This document shows, in pieces, positions 35,603 to 47,159 of a stretch of DNA of 64,000 nucleotides (the first letter of the stretch is position 1; each line of letters opens with the position of its first letter). Source of the DNA: Panax quinquefolius. Its lineage: Eukaryota > Streptophyta > Magnoliopsida > Apiales > Araliaceae. The stretch spans positions 9,976,311-10,040,310 of the forward strand of contig CM035170.1 in assembly GCA_020205615.1 (NCBI GenBank), in the 5' to 3' direction. The position numbers were made by a program, and so were the translations under genes. The notes beneath the pieces are model-generated. The model saw nothing but the letters and a program-made list of their open reading frames with translations. It was not told the DNA's origin and searched no databases.

Positions 35603-36986
35603 CGTCATTAAAGTGACAACTCTAATGGGGTAGGTGAAACAAAGAGATCGCAATGTCGAGATAAAGTATGACATGTCACATCGCTGATCTACCTCATCGA
35701 CTCGAGATCTGTGAAGATATTTGAATAGCCTTCAACGGATACTTTTCAACGGAAGGATTGGGAAGGAGTATAAATCAGGAAGAGCTTCAAAGATCGAGGG
35801 TTGCTGGAGTTGCCGAGTTTGGAGTAACCGTGGACTGTTCTAAACCATGTGAAATTGTGAGTTTGAAGGCTCACTCTATGATCCACAAAGAAAACTCAGA
35901 CACATGCAAAGGAAGAAGTAAAAGTGAGAGTTCTAATATGTAGAAGTGAGAGTTCTACTACAAGAAGAGTGTTCTGAACTGCCGAGAGAAAGAAGAGCAT
36001 CATGTCATCTTGGTGTCCATCATGGGAAGACTCTAAGTACCATAGAGAAGAGATAACAGTCATCTTAGCAAGTCCATCATGAGAAGACATCAAGTATCAA
36101 GAAGGGAGATCACAAACATCATCATGGTGGCAAGCATGAGAAAGTTTTTAAGTACCTAGTAGAAGAACTTACAGTCATCTTAGAAACCCATCATGTCCAG
36201 CCATCGTGTATCAAGAGGATCGATCTTTAAGGCAGTCATCAAGGGGTCATCTGAAGTGGTCGAGTAACTAAAGAAGCAGAGCATCATGCAACACTCAACT
36301 GCACTTCAAGGATGATCACGCCAAGTTGCTAAGTACAGAAGATGTTCAGAGCGTGAAGACATCTTAACAGCTCAGCACCAACTCCAACGAACAAACAACT
36401 CAACAGAAGCCAGGTCCTGAGGAGTCCTTGTCCGAAGGGACTAAATGAAGCCAGGGCCTGAGGGGTCCTTATCCGGAGAGACTAAACGAAGTTCCAAGCC
36501 TGTTAGGCTTGAAGAGTTCCTAGGGAACTAGAGGAGTTCCAAGGCTGCTGGCCTTGAAGAGTTCTTAGTGAAATAAAGTCCCAAGGCTGCTGGCCTTAAA
36601 GGAATCTTAGTGATTCAGGGTTCTACCCTTCCTTAGTGGAAATCTTGCTAGTTGAAAGCAGAAGAGTGGATTAGGAGTTTGAGTCTCTGAACCACTTAAA
36701 ACCCCTTGTGTCTTTTACATTATGTCATTTACATTATGTACTATAACTGCTATGTATGTTTTAACTGCTTACAACCAAACTAACTCTACGAACAATATAT
36801 GTTTGATTATGAATATATGAATGAAGAGGATCTTTTACTTATTCCGTTGTGCTTGAAAAGATTCTTATGTTTGTCATCTGCTAATATAATAGCAATACAA
36901 AATAAAAGAGAAAAGTATTTGAAACAAAAAGGATCTATTCAACCCCCCCCCCCTTCTAGATCTATTGTGCCTATTGGGAACTAACA

Positions 36987-39568
36987 TTGGTATCAGAGCA
37001 GGTTCTCATGCTATATTCAGAAGCTAATCGCTTTGAGTCTGATACCAGGCACAAACATTGTTCTAAATATAGTTTAGTAGTAAGTAACTTGTAATATATA
37101 GATGAGCTCACACGTTGAAAATATTATGTTTAGGTAAATGTGTATATACACCTGAAGCTGCTCAGATTGGTCCATGTTCTCTATTGTTACATCAACAAGA
37201 CCAATCTTTGCCTGCAGTCAATCTTGTAGTCTGAAGACCAGACGAAAAAGCTCAAGAGACATCATTGACAAAGAGTCAAACATCCACCAGCCTGAAAGAT
37301 GAAGAGGTCATACATGCTAAGAAATGTCTATCAAGAGAAGAAAGAAGATCTTCTTAAACTTATGTCTGGCCAACCAGCAGCTGGGTGCAAACTTTGTAAA
37401 CTAAAGGATGTCAAAGATTTTAATGCTGAGATTCTCTTGGCCTACATCTTCAAGATCACGACTAATTGATTGAAGGTCAACAAGAGCAACAAGCTGTCAG
37501 GGGAAAATGTGAAGCTATGCACATCAATGCCAAAACTCAGTATATCTAAGATAAATGACTGTTAAGAGACTGACAGTAAAAAGGTACGGTTCCTCACCAT
37601 TACATGTGTTCATCATAAAAGCACCTTCTTATGAACCATAACAATATTCTGTCAAGAAGTCATAATCTACCTAAAAAGGTGAAGAGAGAAAGTACCCTGA
37701 GGATGGAAACTCAAATGTCTATAAACTTTCTCTCCATCCAAGTTTTAGGATGAAGATGACATCTTGAAGGAAATCTGAAATGGGTCATAAGAGCATCACA
37801 GGTCAAATTAATTCAATGTGAAGTAATCTTTGCTAGTGGGTTAGTATGTATGTACAAATCCCTGTTCTAAGTGTTTGATAACACACATAATATGATCAGT
37901 TCTACAAGAGTATCTTGATGATGTGTAGAAACAGATCACCTCCATGAATCAACTAGATACTCTTAAATCGTAGAGTTGATTCTCACTCTGTGAAAACTTA
38001 AACATTGTGAACATGATCCAGCAAATGATGAAACCGTCAAAGATAGAGTGTGTTATTAAATGTCTAATCTTATACACACTCACCTTCATGCATATCAAAA
38101 TGTATTATCTAAAACTAGTTTTATGCATGAATATGATATTGGTGATAAATGTGATGATTATCCAAATACAAGAGGAACAGGGGTTTAGAGTACTAACCCA
38201 ACAGGACCTATTTAATTATGGGTACCAAAAATTGAAATATATTTAAACTGCAGTACTACTCGGTTCATCTTCGACCACACTAAGGAATCTTTGAAGCGAA
38301 GAATTCATCGAAGACTCAACCAGCCAAAAAAGGCAAAAGACATTCGAAGTGATTCTGATAAAATTCCTATATGTCCAAGCATGTCCTTGAAGACCCATTA
38401 AGCTAACCTGAGTGAAGCTCAATGGTTGCAGATCTATATATGGGAACAGGCCATGCAACCAAAGATGAAAAGGGTTCTATATGCTCAAATCAAGAAAGGC
38501 ATGCTATATGAGAAGAATCCTCAAGGGAGCTCACAACAGAGGATCACTGAGCATCAGTCAAGAGGAATTCATTACGAAAGCAAAACCTCACAAACACAAG
38601 ACTGTCAAAGAAGACTACGTTCGTAGTGATAACAAATGATCGTAGTAGAGTCATCAGTCCTGAAAAATATCCATACCTAAAAATAAGGAGATCTAAGTGA
38701 TAATGGTGATTCCAGTCAAAAGAAGATTTGCAAGGCTACCTTCTAATACATATGTGGAAAAGGGAATCACAGCTGAGAAAACAGCATTAACCATGGGGAG
38801 CAGTGATCTGTTGAGAAACAACAGCACTAAGTTTTACTATGAAGAAATGTACCAACTCTGAGAGTCCCAAAACTTTGTGGGCGATGAACCAAATGAAGAT
38901 CCATAGTCGATGGGGCGTCTCAAAACGCGTCTACTTGATAACCTTTCAGCCACCCAACTCAAAATCATGGAGTGCCTACGATCAAACATCTGATCGCACT
39001 GTAGAAGCAGATGGACACCACGATTACAGCAAATGCAATTGTCCAAAGTTGGTAGAGGACCTCCCCACCAGAAAAGGTCAAATGAGATATCATTACAAAT
39101 CACTTCCAAGGTATTTCATCTAGAAAGCGCCTTAGGGATAAACCTGACCCTCAGCTCACTCTAAGAGGTTGGCTCTTCCTGAGATACCTTAACCCAGAAG
39201 AATTGCTTGATCAAATTCATCTCAAGGACCAAGTCAGTCAACGATCGCAGAGTCAAGGTTGAAGAGAACTCCACGATCACAGTGTAACCTCAGCGATCGT
39301 AGAAAACAACTCGACGATCGTAGTCCTACCAAAGGGTACTCCAGTTCACAAAGAGCTTGGAAAATGAGAAAATTGCTCAACCATTCAAAATGAGGAGATA
39401 AGTTCGAATATATCAGTAATCAAACTATGCTGAATCAAAGTGAGGATAAAAGTGAAAGCCATCCACTGCAGCATCTCTCAAAAGTTGATCGTTGAATCAA
39501 CAAAGGAAAACGTAGAGTCCACAACTGCCTTACCATATTACTCTACGAATCAAAAGGTCAACGGTCAA
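36987..39568 (+). other. Second, shortened internal region of LARD tandem
   Basis: It starts with the primer-binding site (36988-36999) and follows 19313-21888 closely, with well over 90 percent identity by eye in most stretches. At about 39568 it jumps from the equivalent of internal position about 21888 straight into the 3' part of an LTR. The whole 1011-codon frame and the 5' part of LTR3 are therefore deleted. Two patches (38250-38360 and 38915-38940) are much more diverged than their surroundings. The ORFs at 38007-39123 have no recognisable domain. Confidence 0.8.
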
Positions 39569-39992
39569 TCCTGCTAGTGATTCTGGCCTTGAAGGAATCT
39601 TAGTGATTCAGGGTGATGCCCTTCCTTTATTGGAAATCCTGCTAGTTGAAAGCAAAAGAGTGGATTAGGAGCTTGAGTCTCTGAACCACTTAAAACCCCT
39701 TGTGTCTTTTACATTATGTCATTTACATTATGTACTATAACTGATATAACTGTTATATATGTTTTAACTGCTTGGAACCAAACTAACTTTACGAACAATG
39801 TATGTTTTATTATGAATATATCAATGAAGGGGATCTTTTACTTATTCCGTTGTGCTTGAAAAGATTATTATGTTTGTTATCTGCTAATGTAATAGCAATA
39901 CAAAATAAAAGAGAAAAGTATTTGAAATAAAAAGGATTTATCCAACCCCCCCCCCCCCCCTCTAGATCTATTGTGCCTATTGGGAACTAACA
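39569..39992 (+). repeat. LTR3 fragment (3' 420 bp) of LARD tandem
   Basis: It matches 18905-19312: 'ggccttgaaggaatcttagtgattcaggg' through a poly-C run to GGGAACTAACA. It is followed by AGTTC, the duplicate of the target at 16509-16513. That proves it is the true right end of the insertion. Confidence 0.88.
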
Positions 39993-40059
39993 AGTTCCTC
40001 CCATCCCCCGCCGCATACTATATTTTCTATCTCTTCGACAACTCTTCCCTCTCTCTCAG

Positions 40060-40395
40060 TACAAGAAAAAGGCATATCTCGACCTTTATCACCATCACCG
40101 CCTTGATTATGAGATGATTATCAATGACCATTACGATCGTTGATAGGCGTCGCATAAAATCTGGTCACTGGAATGCACATCAGCAACCACTATTAGCGAC
40201 CGAAGTATCTCCAACCGATATTAGAGACCACCAAATCGTCATTAAGTTTGAGTCGGCGATGGCTCGGGGCTAAAAGATAACGCTGGCGTGCCGTGTGTCG
40301 TGACGATCGATTTAGTGTCCGAAAAGCGTTAGTTAATACCCTCATTTGATTATCGGTCGCTAATACTTATTAGCGACCGAATGCGGTCGCTGATT
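40060..40395. repeat. CACTA-2 left subterminal repeats
   Basis: Repeated GCGACCGA, CGATCGTTGAT and TTAGCGACCGAATGCGGTCGCTGA words. The last forms an almost perfect palindrome (about 40371-40394). They mirror the right-end words and are likely the element's own transposase-binding sites. Confidence 0.7.
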
Positions 40396-40849
40396 CAAAA
40401 AAACCTGAAAACCAAATTTTTCCTGTTTTGCAGAATTCCCAAAAATTTGTACCTGTTTTATCCCAACACATGCACAACAATATAAACATCCATCGTCCAT
40501 ATACCGACACATGCACCAAAGTAGTATATAAACTTTTAAAAACCAATATAAATTGAATAAATATAAACAAATCTAATCTTTAAGTAACATACAAACATCT
40601 AAAGAATGAATATAAAAGTACAAGATTCATACATAACTATAAAACAACACTAAATCAGTCGTCATGCATCATTGTCAAGATTAGTTTCTCGTTGATCACC
40701 CTGTAATTAACAAAATAATAAAAACAAGTTACATATATATAGTATATATGTTGATACTGGTATTACGACAATATACAACAAATTAAACACAATAATATAT
40801 ATATATATAAGTCACTAATTTAATTGTAATAAATTAGATTGATTACCTC

Positions 40850-42010
40850 GTCGCCATCCCCATGTCTTTGTGATGTTCTTTGCCACCACATCATTAACTC
40901 ATCAGGACTCAGAGCCGCCAGATGCCCGCCCAGTATCTTTAGAAGATTGTGATCTCGCCATATAGCTCCCACACAGTCAGCAGGAGTATGAATAGCTAGA
41001 TGACTCGATGAATGTGAAGACTAGGTAGCAGAGCTGCCTGAGCCACTGAAGGTTGGGCATCGTCGCTCTCCTTGACCTTTGATGTAGTTCTTCTTCACAA
41101 CAGACGTCCTCTCCCATAATTCTTGATCAATTGGCGAACGTGGGGTGCATTCAGGATATCACTCATTCAATAAACGTTTATAAGTATTATGTCATCATGT
41201 TAATAATTAAATAGTTAAAAATAAATTGGTAAAATTCTAAAGAATGACGTAAAACTTGATAAACAATATCAAGTTGTTAAAACTTATTACCGCTATCTAG
41301 ATAGCATCAGACAGACCATCACGGGTGGCCACGTACACATCCAGTCAATGGATAGGCTGACCTTGAGATTGAGACTCATATACAAAATATATTCCAATAT
41401 TACTAAGTAAGAATGTGATATATATTCTACAATTCATGATTGTAAACATATTAAAACTATTCATATGTACCCTGACATTAATATGATGCAATAGTAAAAT
41501 CATCGTATCAGAGGTTCCTTTTAGCCTTTTCGCCATCGTGTATTTTTAGTATCTATTAGTGGCGTCAATCTTGCGTCTTTTGACCCAGCTCTCAACTCTC
41601 TATTGGGCAAACATCTCAACCCATATGGACTGGGTGCACCACCAGGGGCTATGCTTGTGCATGTAATCCTCTCCCTGGCCTGGATGGTCGATCGATGCAT
41701 TGTGAAGGGCTTTTTTTTGTTCTTTGTTCAAATTATCTTTGGTGCGGACGACGCACTTCTGCCAGAATAGTGTCTGAATCATTGAAGCCTGCGTGTCCTC
41801 CCATCTATACCTTTTCTGCAAATAAAACAACAATAATAATATATTAAAATGGTACTTTTAACATATAATTCAACACTACTAAACAATTAGTCTTAGAATA
41901 TTATAATTATCTATCAGAATTAAAAAAACATACCTAAAATTTAGCCCAAACTCCATCCTTGAGGGCGATAGGTGTACTCGGCCACGTAATCACAGGTGTG
42001 GGCCAATTCT
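40850..42010 (-). pseudogene. CACTA-2 second gene, Transposase_24-like, decayed
   Basis: Minus-strand exon-like pieces in order: about 42010-41940 (WPTPVITWPSTPIALKDGVW); 41833-41600 (YRWEDTQASMIQTLFWQKC, then E-Q-K-K-A-L-H-N-A-S, ending W-V-E-M-F-A-Q); about 41580-41520 (W-V-K-R-R-K-x-x-A-T-N-R); then 41160-40860 (about 100 codons with stops). The progression 'a...n....p.GQ..Y...h...sW..M....W....R....nR' fits the plant En/Spm Transposase_24 (PF03004) family, the TNPA-like second protein that binds subterminal repeats in characterised elements. Stops and lost splice sites make it non-functional. Exact exon limits are uncertain. Confidence 0.5.
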
Positions 42011-42342
42011 GTAAGCACAACTGTGAAATGCACTTAACGATCTTATTATTTGAAAAATCACAATAATATACAATAATTTACATCAAAGATAAGTAGATAT
42101 ATTAAAGCAATTTACATTATTTATATATCTTGTATAAATGGAATCTAAAATGCTTATATATAAATGATGCGGACGTACGTGTTATTCGGAGAAGGACGAA
42201 TCTGAATATGAATCTGATCATCCAGATTAGTAAGAGCCTTTGGCACATGATTAAGCCCCATACCGAAACTGCGCTTCTAACACGTCATCATACAATCTAT
42301 ACAATGTTATAAATATAAACATATTGGAATGTATATTACATG

Positions 42343-44941
42343 TCATTGAAAGTTAAGGGATAAATTTTTAAGTTTACATGGGTACCTCACAAATTCATCA
42401 ATCTCCTCGCAATTGAGAAAAATATAAGTATGTGCAGCATGTAATTCTTGCTCACAGAGGAATATGCGCTTCCCTTTTCCATAAGCGCGCGACGATAGAT
42501 GAACCAAATACGTAGTTTCACCATTTAGTTCAACATTTCCCCCATCATCATGTCTCGATACTCGATTAGCCTTTGTCAAGACTTCGTATGGAAAATAGTC
42601 TGAGATAAACGTATATATCTCATCGAAACTGTATGCCTCACATATCGACCTCGACATACGCTCTATTCTTCACCTTCCTCTTAAGGTTTCCCATCACCCT
42701 CTCGAAAGAGAACATCCATCTATATGGAACTGGACCCCCAACACGAGCTTCATAGGGAAGATGGATTTGCAAATGCTCCATAGAGTCTAAAAAGCCAGGT
42801 GGGAATATTTTTTCCAATTTACACGTGATCTCTATGATGTTCTTCTCAAGTACAGACATGTCCTTCTCATTTAATGTTTTTGAACATAAGTCTTTGAAGA
42901 AACAACTAAGATCCGTCAAAGCATCCCATATTGGTTTATCAAGCAGATCCTAAAATGCTATAGGCATGAGTCTCTCCATGAACACATGATAGTCATGATT
43001 CTTCATCCCTTGCAATTTCCCACCCGTAACACACCTTGCAATGTTTGACGCATATCCATCTGGTAGTTTCAGAGACTTAACCCATGTGCACACATCTTCA
43101 ACTTGCTTTTTGGATAATGTGTACCTTGCATGCGGTTTCACCATCTTACCATTAGAAGATTCATAAAGTTATAATCTAGGACGCTTACAAATATCTTTCA
43201 TATCCAAACATGCCTTATCATTATCTTTTGTCTTCCCCGTAACATTCATCACGGTGTTAAACACAGTGTCGAACACATTCTTCACAATATGCATCACATC
43301 TAGATTATGACGAATCAAATTTGTAGACCAATAAGGCAGTTCCCAAAAGATGTTTCTCCGAACCCAGTTATGAGATTCATCAAACCCATTGATTATGTTT
43401 GTGGCATCAATCATACCAAATGGGATAACCAGCAATCTCATCCCATGGTCTCACATCTCCATTCTCGACAATCGCGGTGCAGGAATATCATTGTCTAATT
43501 TCCCTTTTTGAATTGTTCTCTATTTCTTCGAAATGGGTGATCTATCGGCAAGAACCGACAATGACAGTCAAACCAGCAACGCTTTCGACCTTTTGATAGA
43601 TTGAAAGACTTTGTATGCTCCATACAATACGTATAAGCCAACTTCCCATGTGTACTCCATCCAGCTAACATACCATAAGCTGGGAAGTCACTTATAGTCC
43701 ACATAACCGCTGCCCTAAGGTTGAAATTTGTTTTCCTTGCAACATCCCAAGTCTGTACTCCATCCTCCCACAATACCTTCAACTCATCTATAAGAGGTCT
43801 CAAGTAAATATCTAAGTTCTTTCTAGTACTCTTAGGACCAGGAACCACAAGTGAAAGAAATAAGTATGGATGTTTCATACACATCCAAGGAGGCAAGTTG
43901 ACTGGCCAAACGAGATAAGTTGAAATCTTTCCAATGCAAGCCTCACATTTCTAGGTTCCGATGCAAACCTAGGATGTGCTAAGTTGAAATCTTTCCAAGC
44001 CCCTTACATCTGCATGGATGATTTAGTTCTCCATCTTTAATTTGGAGATTTCAGCATGACAACTCATATGTTCAAATTTGTTCTTGAAGACATGTACAAT
44101 CTTTTTAGCCGATGTGTTATTGGAAAATACCTTAGAATCTTAAACGGTATACTTGATTTTTTTTGTAGTCACACCCTCTTTATTAGGCCTAAACCGATCA
44201 TGACTGCAAAATGGGCACCTTGTCATCTGTTCATTTTCCTTATAAAACAACATGCAATAGTTGGGACATGCATCGATCTTTTGGTATCTAAGACCCAACT
44301 TCTTCACCATTTTTTTACAAAAGTAATAGTTATCAGGTAATTTCTCACCGTTAGGCAACATACTCTTAATGGCCTTCAAGAGCGACTCAAAACACTTATG
44401 GCTCATATTGAAATCAGGCAATATAATCTTAATCGGCATTGATGTTAATTAATGTCGCCACTGCAGACAATGCAGTTTGTTTAGTGTAACCATGTCACAA
44501 TGGCTCGCTACCCTCGTCTAACAACTTAAATAAGTCTTTGGTATCAGAATTTATAGGTTGCTCTCTACCTTGTTTCCAATCAAAATCTGGTCCTGCAATA
44601 TCATGAACCATTTCATTCATACGATGAGTACTACTGCCCGAATTGTGTACTTCTGTGATGCCACCATCTCTTCTCTGCCCATGTGCCCATCAGCATTCTT
44701 TGTAATTTTTCATGATCCCAAAAACAAGTAAATGATAGTTTACAACGTCTTTGTCCATATAATTTACATTCTTACACTTCAAACATGGACATTGTATCTT
44801 GTTTTGACCATTAACACATGTTGGGTGACTATACAAATACTCCAAAAACACTTGGCAACCAGCTCAAAATTCAGTTGTAGCACCTATCTGGGCACTTGAC
44901 TTTTTTCGTGCCATCCAACTACGGTTTGAATAGAGGTCCAT
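42343..44941 (-). pseudogene. CACTA-2 TNP2-type transposase, broken by stops
   Basis: The minus strand starts at ATG 44941-44939 with MDLYSNRSWM. It continues with C-P-C-L-K-C-K-N (transposase-associated Cys motif, about 44780), then DACPNYCMLFYKEN...C-P-F-C (44270), the TNP2 core (LSLVVPGPKSTRKNLDIYLR at about 43850), FPAYGMLAGWSTHGKLAYTYC (43680), ELPYWSTNLIRHNLDVMHIVKN (43330), LPDGYASNIARCVTGGKLQG (43080), H-D-Y-H-V-F-M-E-R-L-M-P (42970), PPGFLDSMEHLQIHLPYEA (42790) and YRWMFSFERVMGNLK (42720). At least seven stops or frame changes split it into ORFs of 60-133 codons. It would have bound and cut element ends with the second protein. It resembles 54456-57126 in domain order but belongs to a different family. 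Confidence 0.82.
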
Positions 44942-46302
44942 GATACCACGGTACCTACTACAGACAACATGAGCTTATTAATGTATAGCATGATTGTAAT
45001 CATATGACTTAAGCATACTTGTAACCATATGATTAACATTTAAGCATACTTGTAAGCATATGATTAACATTTAAGCATACTTGTAAGCATATGACTTGAG
45101 CATACTTGTAAGCATATGACTTGAACATACTAGCTAACTAACTATTGAGGACATCTAAATTCGGGTAACAAGTACTATAAAAAGCTCGTTAATAGTAATC
45201 ACATAAAGAGCCCGTTAATATTATAAATGTTCGCAACTACCCGACCAACAAAAAAATTTCGCCAGAGTCTCTCATATAATATGGACTAGACAAATGCACG
45301 ACTACATGCGTATATGGTCATTTCTAGGTACCCAAGACACAAACCAAGAGAAATATACAAATTCCAAATACAATAAGACCAAAACAATAACGAATGAATG
45401 CAAATTAAAGCAGTAAAAAGTTCAGGAGTATACTACAAATTCAGAGTTCCAAAAACTCACACTTTCATTTTTACAAGCTTCTTTCTTTACTTTACACATA
45501 TTCTTTGTTGTTGAAGTGATGATTTTTCTATAATATTCATTTAGTGATTTGACTTTATATTATTTTGTTTGAGTTGAGGTCACGCATCCTTGTCAGATGT
45601 GCTTTAGTACTGGCTTTATTGTTTTCTACTTTCCATGAGTTTTATTATTTTAATGATGTTGTATTATTTTCTACTTTCCATGAGTTTTATTATTTTAATT
45701 GGGAGGTCAATTGGCAAATACTTTATCATGTTTTTGGGAAATTATGTTGGGGGATAGATACTTAGTATTAAGAGCGACAAAAATCTTCCTCTACTATATG
45801 TAGGATAATAATTATTGCACAGATTTTGAGTGGTCTTTAAGATTTCCATTCAGAAGTCCTTATTTGGATTACTAAAGTAATTAATTTATTTTATAAGTCT
45901 GTGAATTCACTTGGAGGTGTTAAAGCTTTTATGATAATATGGAATTCTATTTTCACATTTCTCTAAGCTCGGAATGAGTGATATTGGTTATATTGGCCGA
46001 TTGTAGATTTATCTAAATATATACTCACTTTCTCTCATTTTAGGTGAGCTCCTATCTTGGGATGTCACAAAATAAGTTATCTCATTCTATCTCCATTTAT
46101 GTATTCAATAATCTCTATATGACTCTATCCATTGGTTTGTAAGGAAGTGTAAAGTACTCGTACACTTCTCCTAAAACTATGTTCTTAATTTGAAGTTAGG
46201 TTGGATTGAAGTAGAAAATCAAAGAGAAGTGGTTATTTTAAGAATTTGTTCGTAACTCCATTCGATTGGTTGTGTAATTGTGTTACTTAAGTTCAGTGAT
46301 AT
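44942..46302. other. CACTA-2 upstream region, no gene recognised
   Basis: Holds a tandem 'aagcatacttgtaagcatatgac' repeat (about 45000-45130, five or so units) and a 47-bp direct duplication 'ttctactttccatgagttttattatttta' (about 45625-45700). The ORF at 45565-45765 translates that duplication. It is probably the 5' leader and intron area between the transposase start and the right end. Confidence 0.45.
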
Positions 46303-46527
46303 TTACCCTTTAAGAAAATGTAGGATGGGTATATTTGTGGGCAAATAATCAGGACTTGATTTTGTGGAAATTCTTAGGCAAGAATGCCCTTGAGGGAAGT
46401 AAAAGACCTTAGAATTCACCAGTGGCATTTGCACCATATTGCCGGCACACGCATGCCATAACTGAGTATCTAAAGATTTCTCAGTTTCTTTCAATTTGTC
46501 TCTTGGATCCATAAAAGTAATCATCAC
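46303..46527 (-). pseudogene. Captured auxin response factor (ARF10/16-type) first-exon fragment
   Basis: The minus-strand 74-residue frame begins MMITFMDP, contains [20 protein letters not shown], then [12 protein letters not shown]. This is the N-terminus of auxin response factors just before the B3 domain, and the M-I-T-F-M-D start with a [22 protein letters not shown] run points to the ARF10/16/17 clade. After FPQGH the similarity fades and the frame closes 26 codons later. The B3, middle and PB1 parts are absent. It keeps the probable native start codon. It lies in CACTA-2, upstream of and on the same strand as the transposase, so it may be expressed from a captured or element promoter. 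It cannot bind DNA by itself. Confidence 0.75.
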
Positions 46528-47159
46528 TCAATCAAAACCCAAAATAACACAAACAAATGCCTCTGGGTGCATAAAATTAAACCCCTCCTTATTTAATCAT
46601 GAATTAACACTTGACAGTAAAAATGATGTAACCAAATATATAATAAATTAGGCATCATATTACTCTCAATATAGACATAGATACAAAAGATAAAATAAAC
46701 AAAAAATTCAATCACTGGATAGGAAGGCTTCATATCCAAATAGAACTGAAAAACAGAATTTTGTGGACATGTACTCTCCTATTTGGATTCAGGCAACATA
46801 GTTCTAAGAACTTGGGATACAATCATCCATAATATTATAATAGAACTATTAACAAATTTAAAATGCTTGACATCTTCCTAAAAATTATAGCCGAGTATCA
46901 AGAACTGACTCAACCAAATAATTTCAAATTACTCGAAAACACAAAAATTAAAATACAAGCTTGAAATTAAAAACCCTACCTGATCCTCAGTTGAATTCAC
47001 AAGCCGGTGGTTGGTGGCTGCGGCGGCGATAGACCTCCTTCTTCTCCTTCTTCTCCTCTCCCCTTTTCTCCATCTTCTCTCTATTTTGAGCTCCCTCTTT
47101 TATTTTTCTTTCGCTTGCTGTGTCGAGCGAATGACTGAAACTGATTACATTAACTTTGA

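Larger units (their letters stand above)
25608..36986 (+). repeat. LTR2 of LARD element, split by copia element
   Basis: The left piece is 25608-26229 and the right piece about 35603-36986. The starting TG has become TT (25608-25609). The left piece stops at the equivalent of about 17176 in LTR1 and the right piece resumes at about 17930, so about 750 bp of LTR, the motif-rich half, is missing at the copia insertion site. It is followed by a second primer-binding site and a second internal region, which shows LTR2 is shared by two tandem elements. Confidence 0.82.
16514..39992 (+). mobile_element. Long-LTR LARD-like element, three-LTR tandem structure
   Basis: It starts with TG at 16514 and ends with CA at 39992. 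AGTTC lies on both sides (16509-16513 and 39993-39997), a 5-bp target duplication. Layout: LTR1 16514-19312, internal 1 19313-25607, LTR2 25608-36986 (itself split by a copia element), internal 2 36987-about 39568 (shortened), and a 3' piece of LTR3 (about 39569-39992). Each internal region starts with the primer-binding site TGGTATCAGAGC. There is no recognisable gag, protease, integrase or reverse transcriptase; the only coding trace is the 1011-codon frame at 22219-25251. Large LTRs (2.8 kb) with a non-gag-pol interior fit the LARD (large retrotransposon derivative) idea. Movement would need enzymes from another element. Confidence 0.85.

Noticed and set aside
18080..36093. Conserved 61- and 65-residue ORFs present twice (18080-18415 and 35758-36093)
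   Set aside because: They lie in LTR1 and LTR2 of the LARD element and carry no domain; duplication explains the similarity.
38839..39123. Possible CCHC zinc knuckle (H-D-Y-S-K-C-N-C-P-K-L) in the LARD internal region
   Set aside because: Spacing does not fit C-x2-C-x4-H-x4-C, and the matching frame is broken in the first internal copy.
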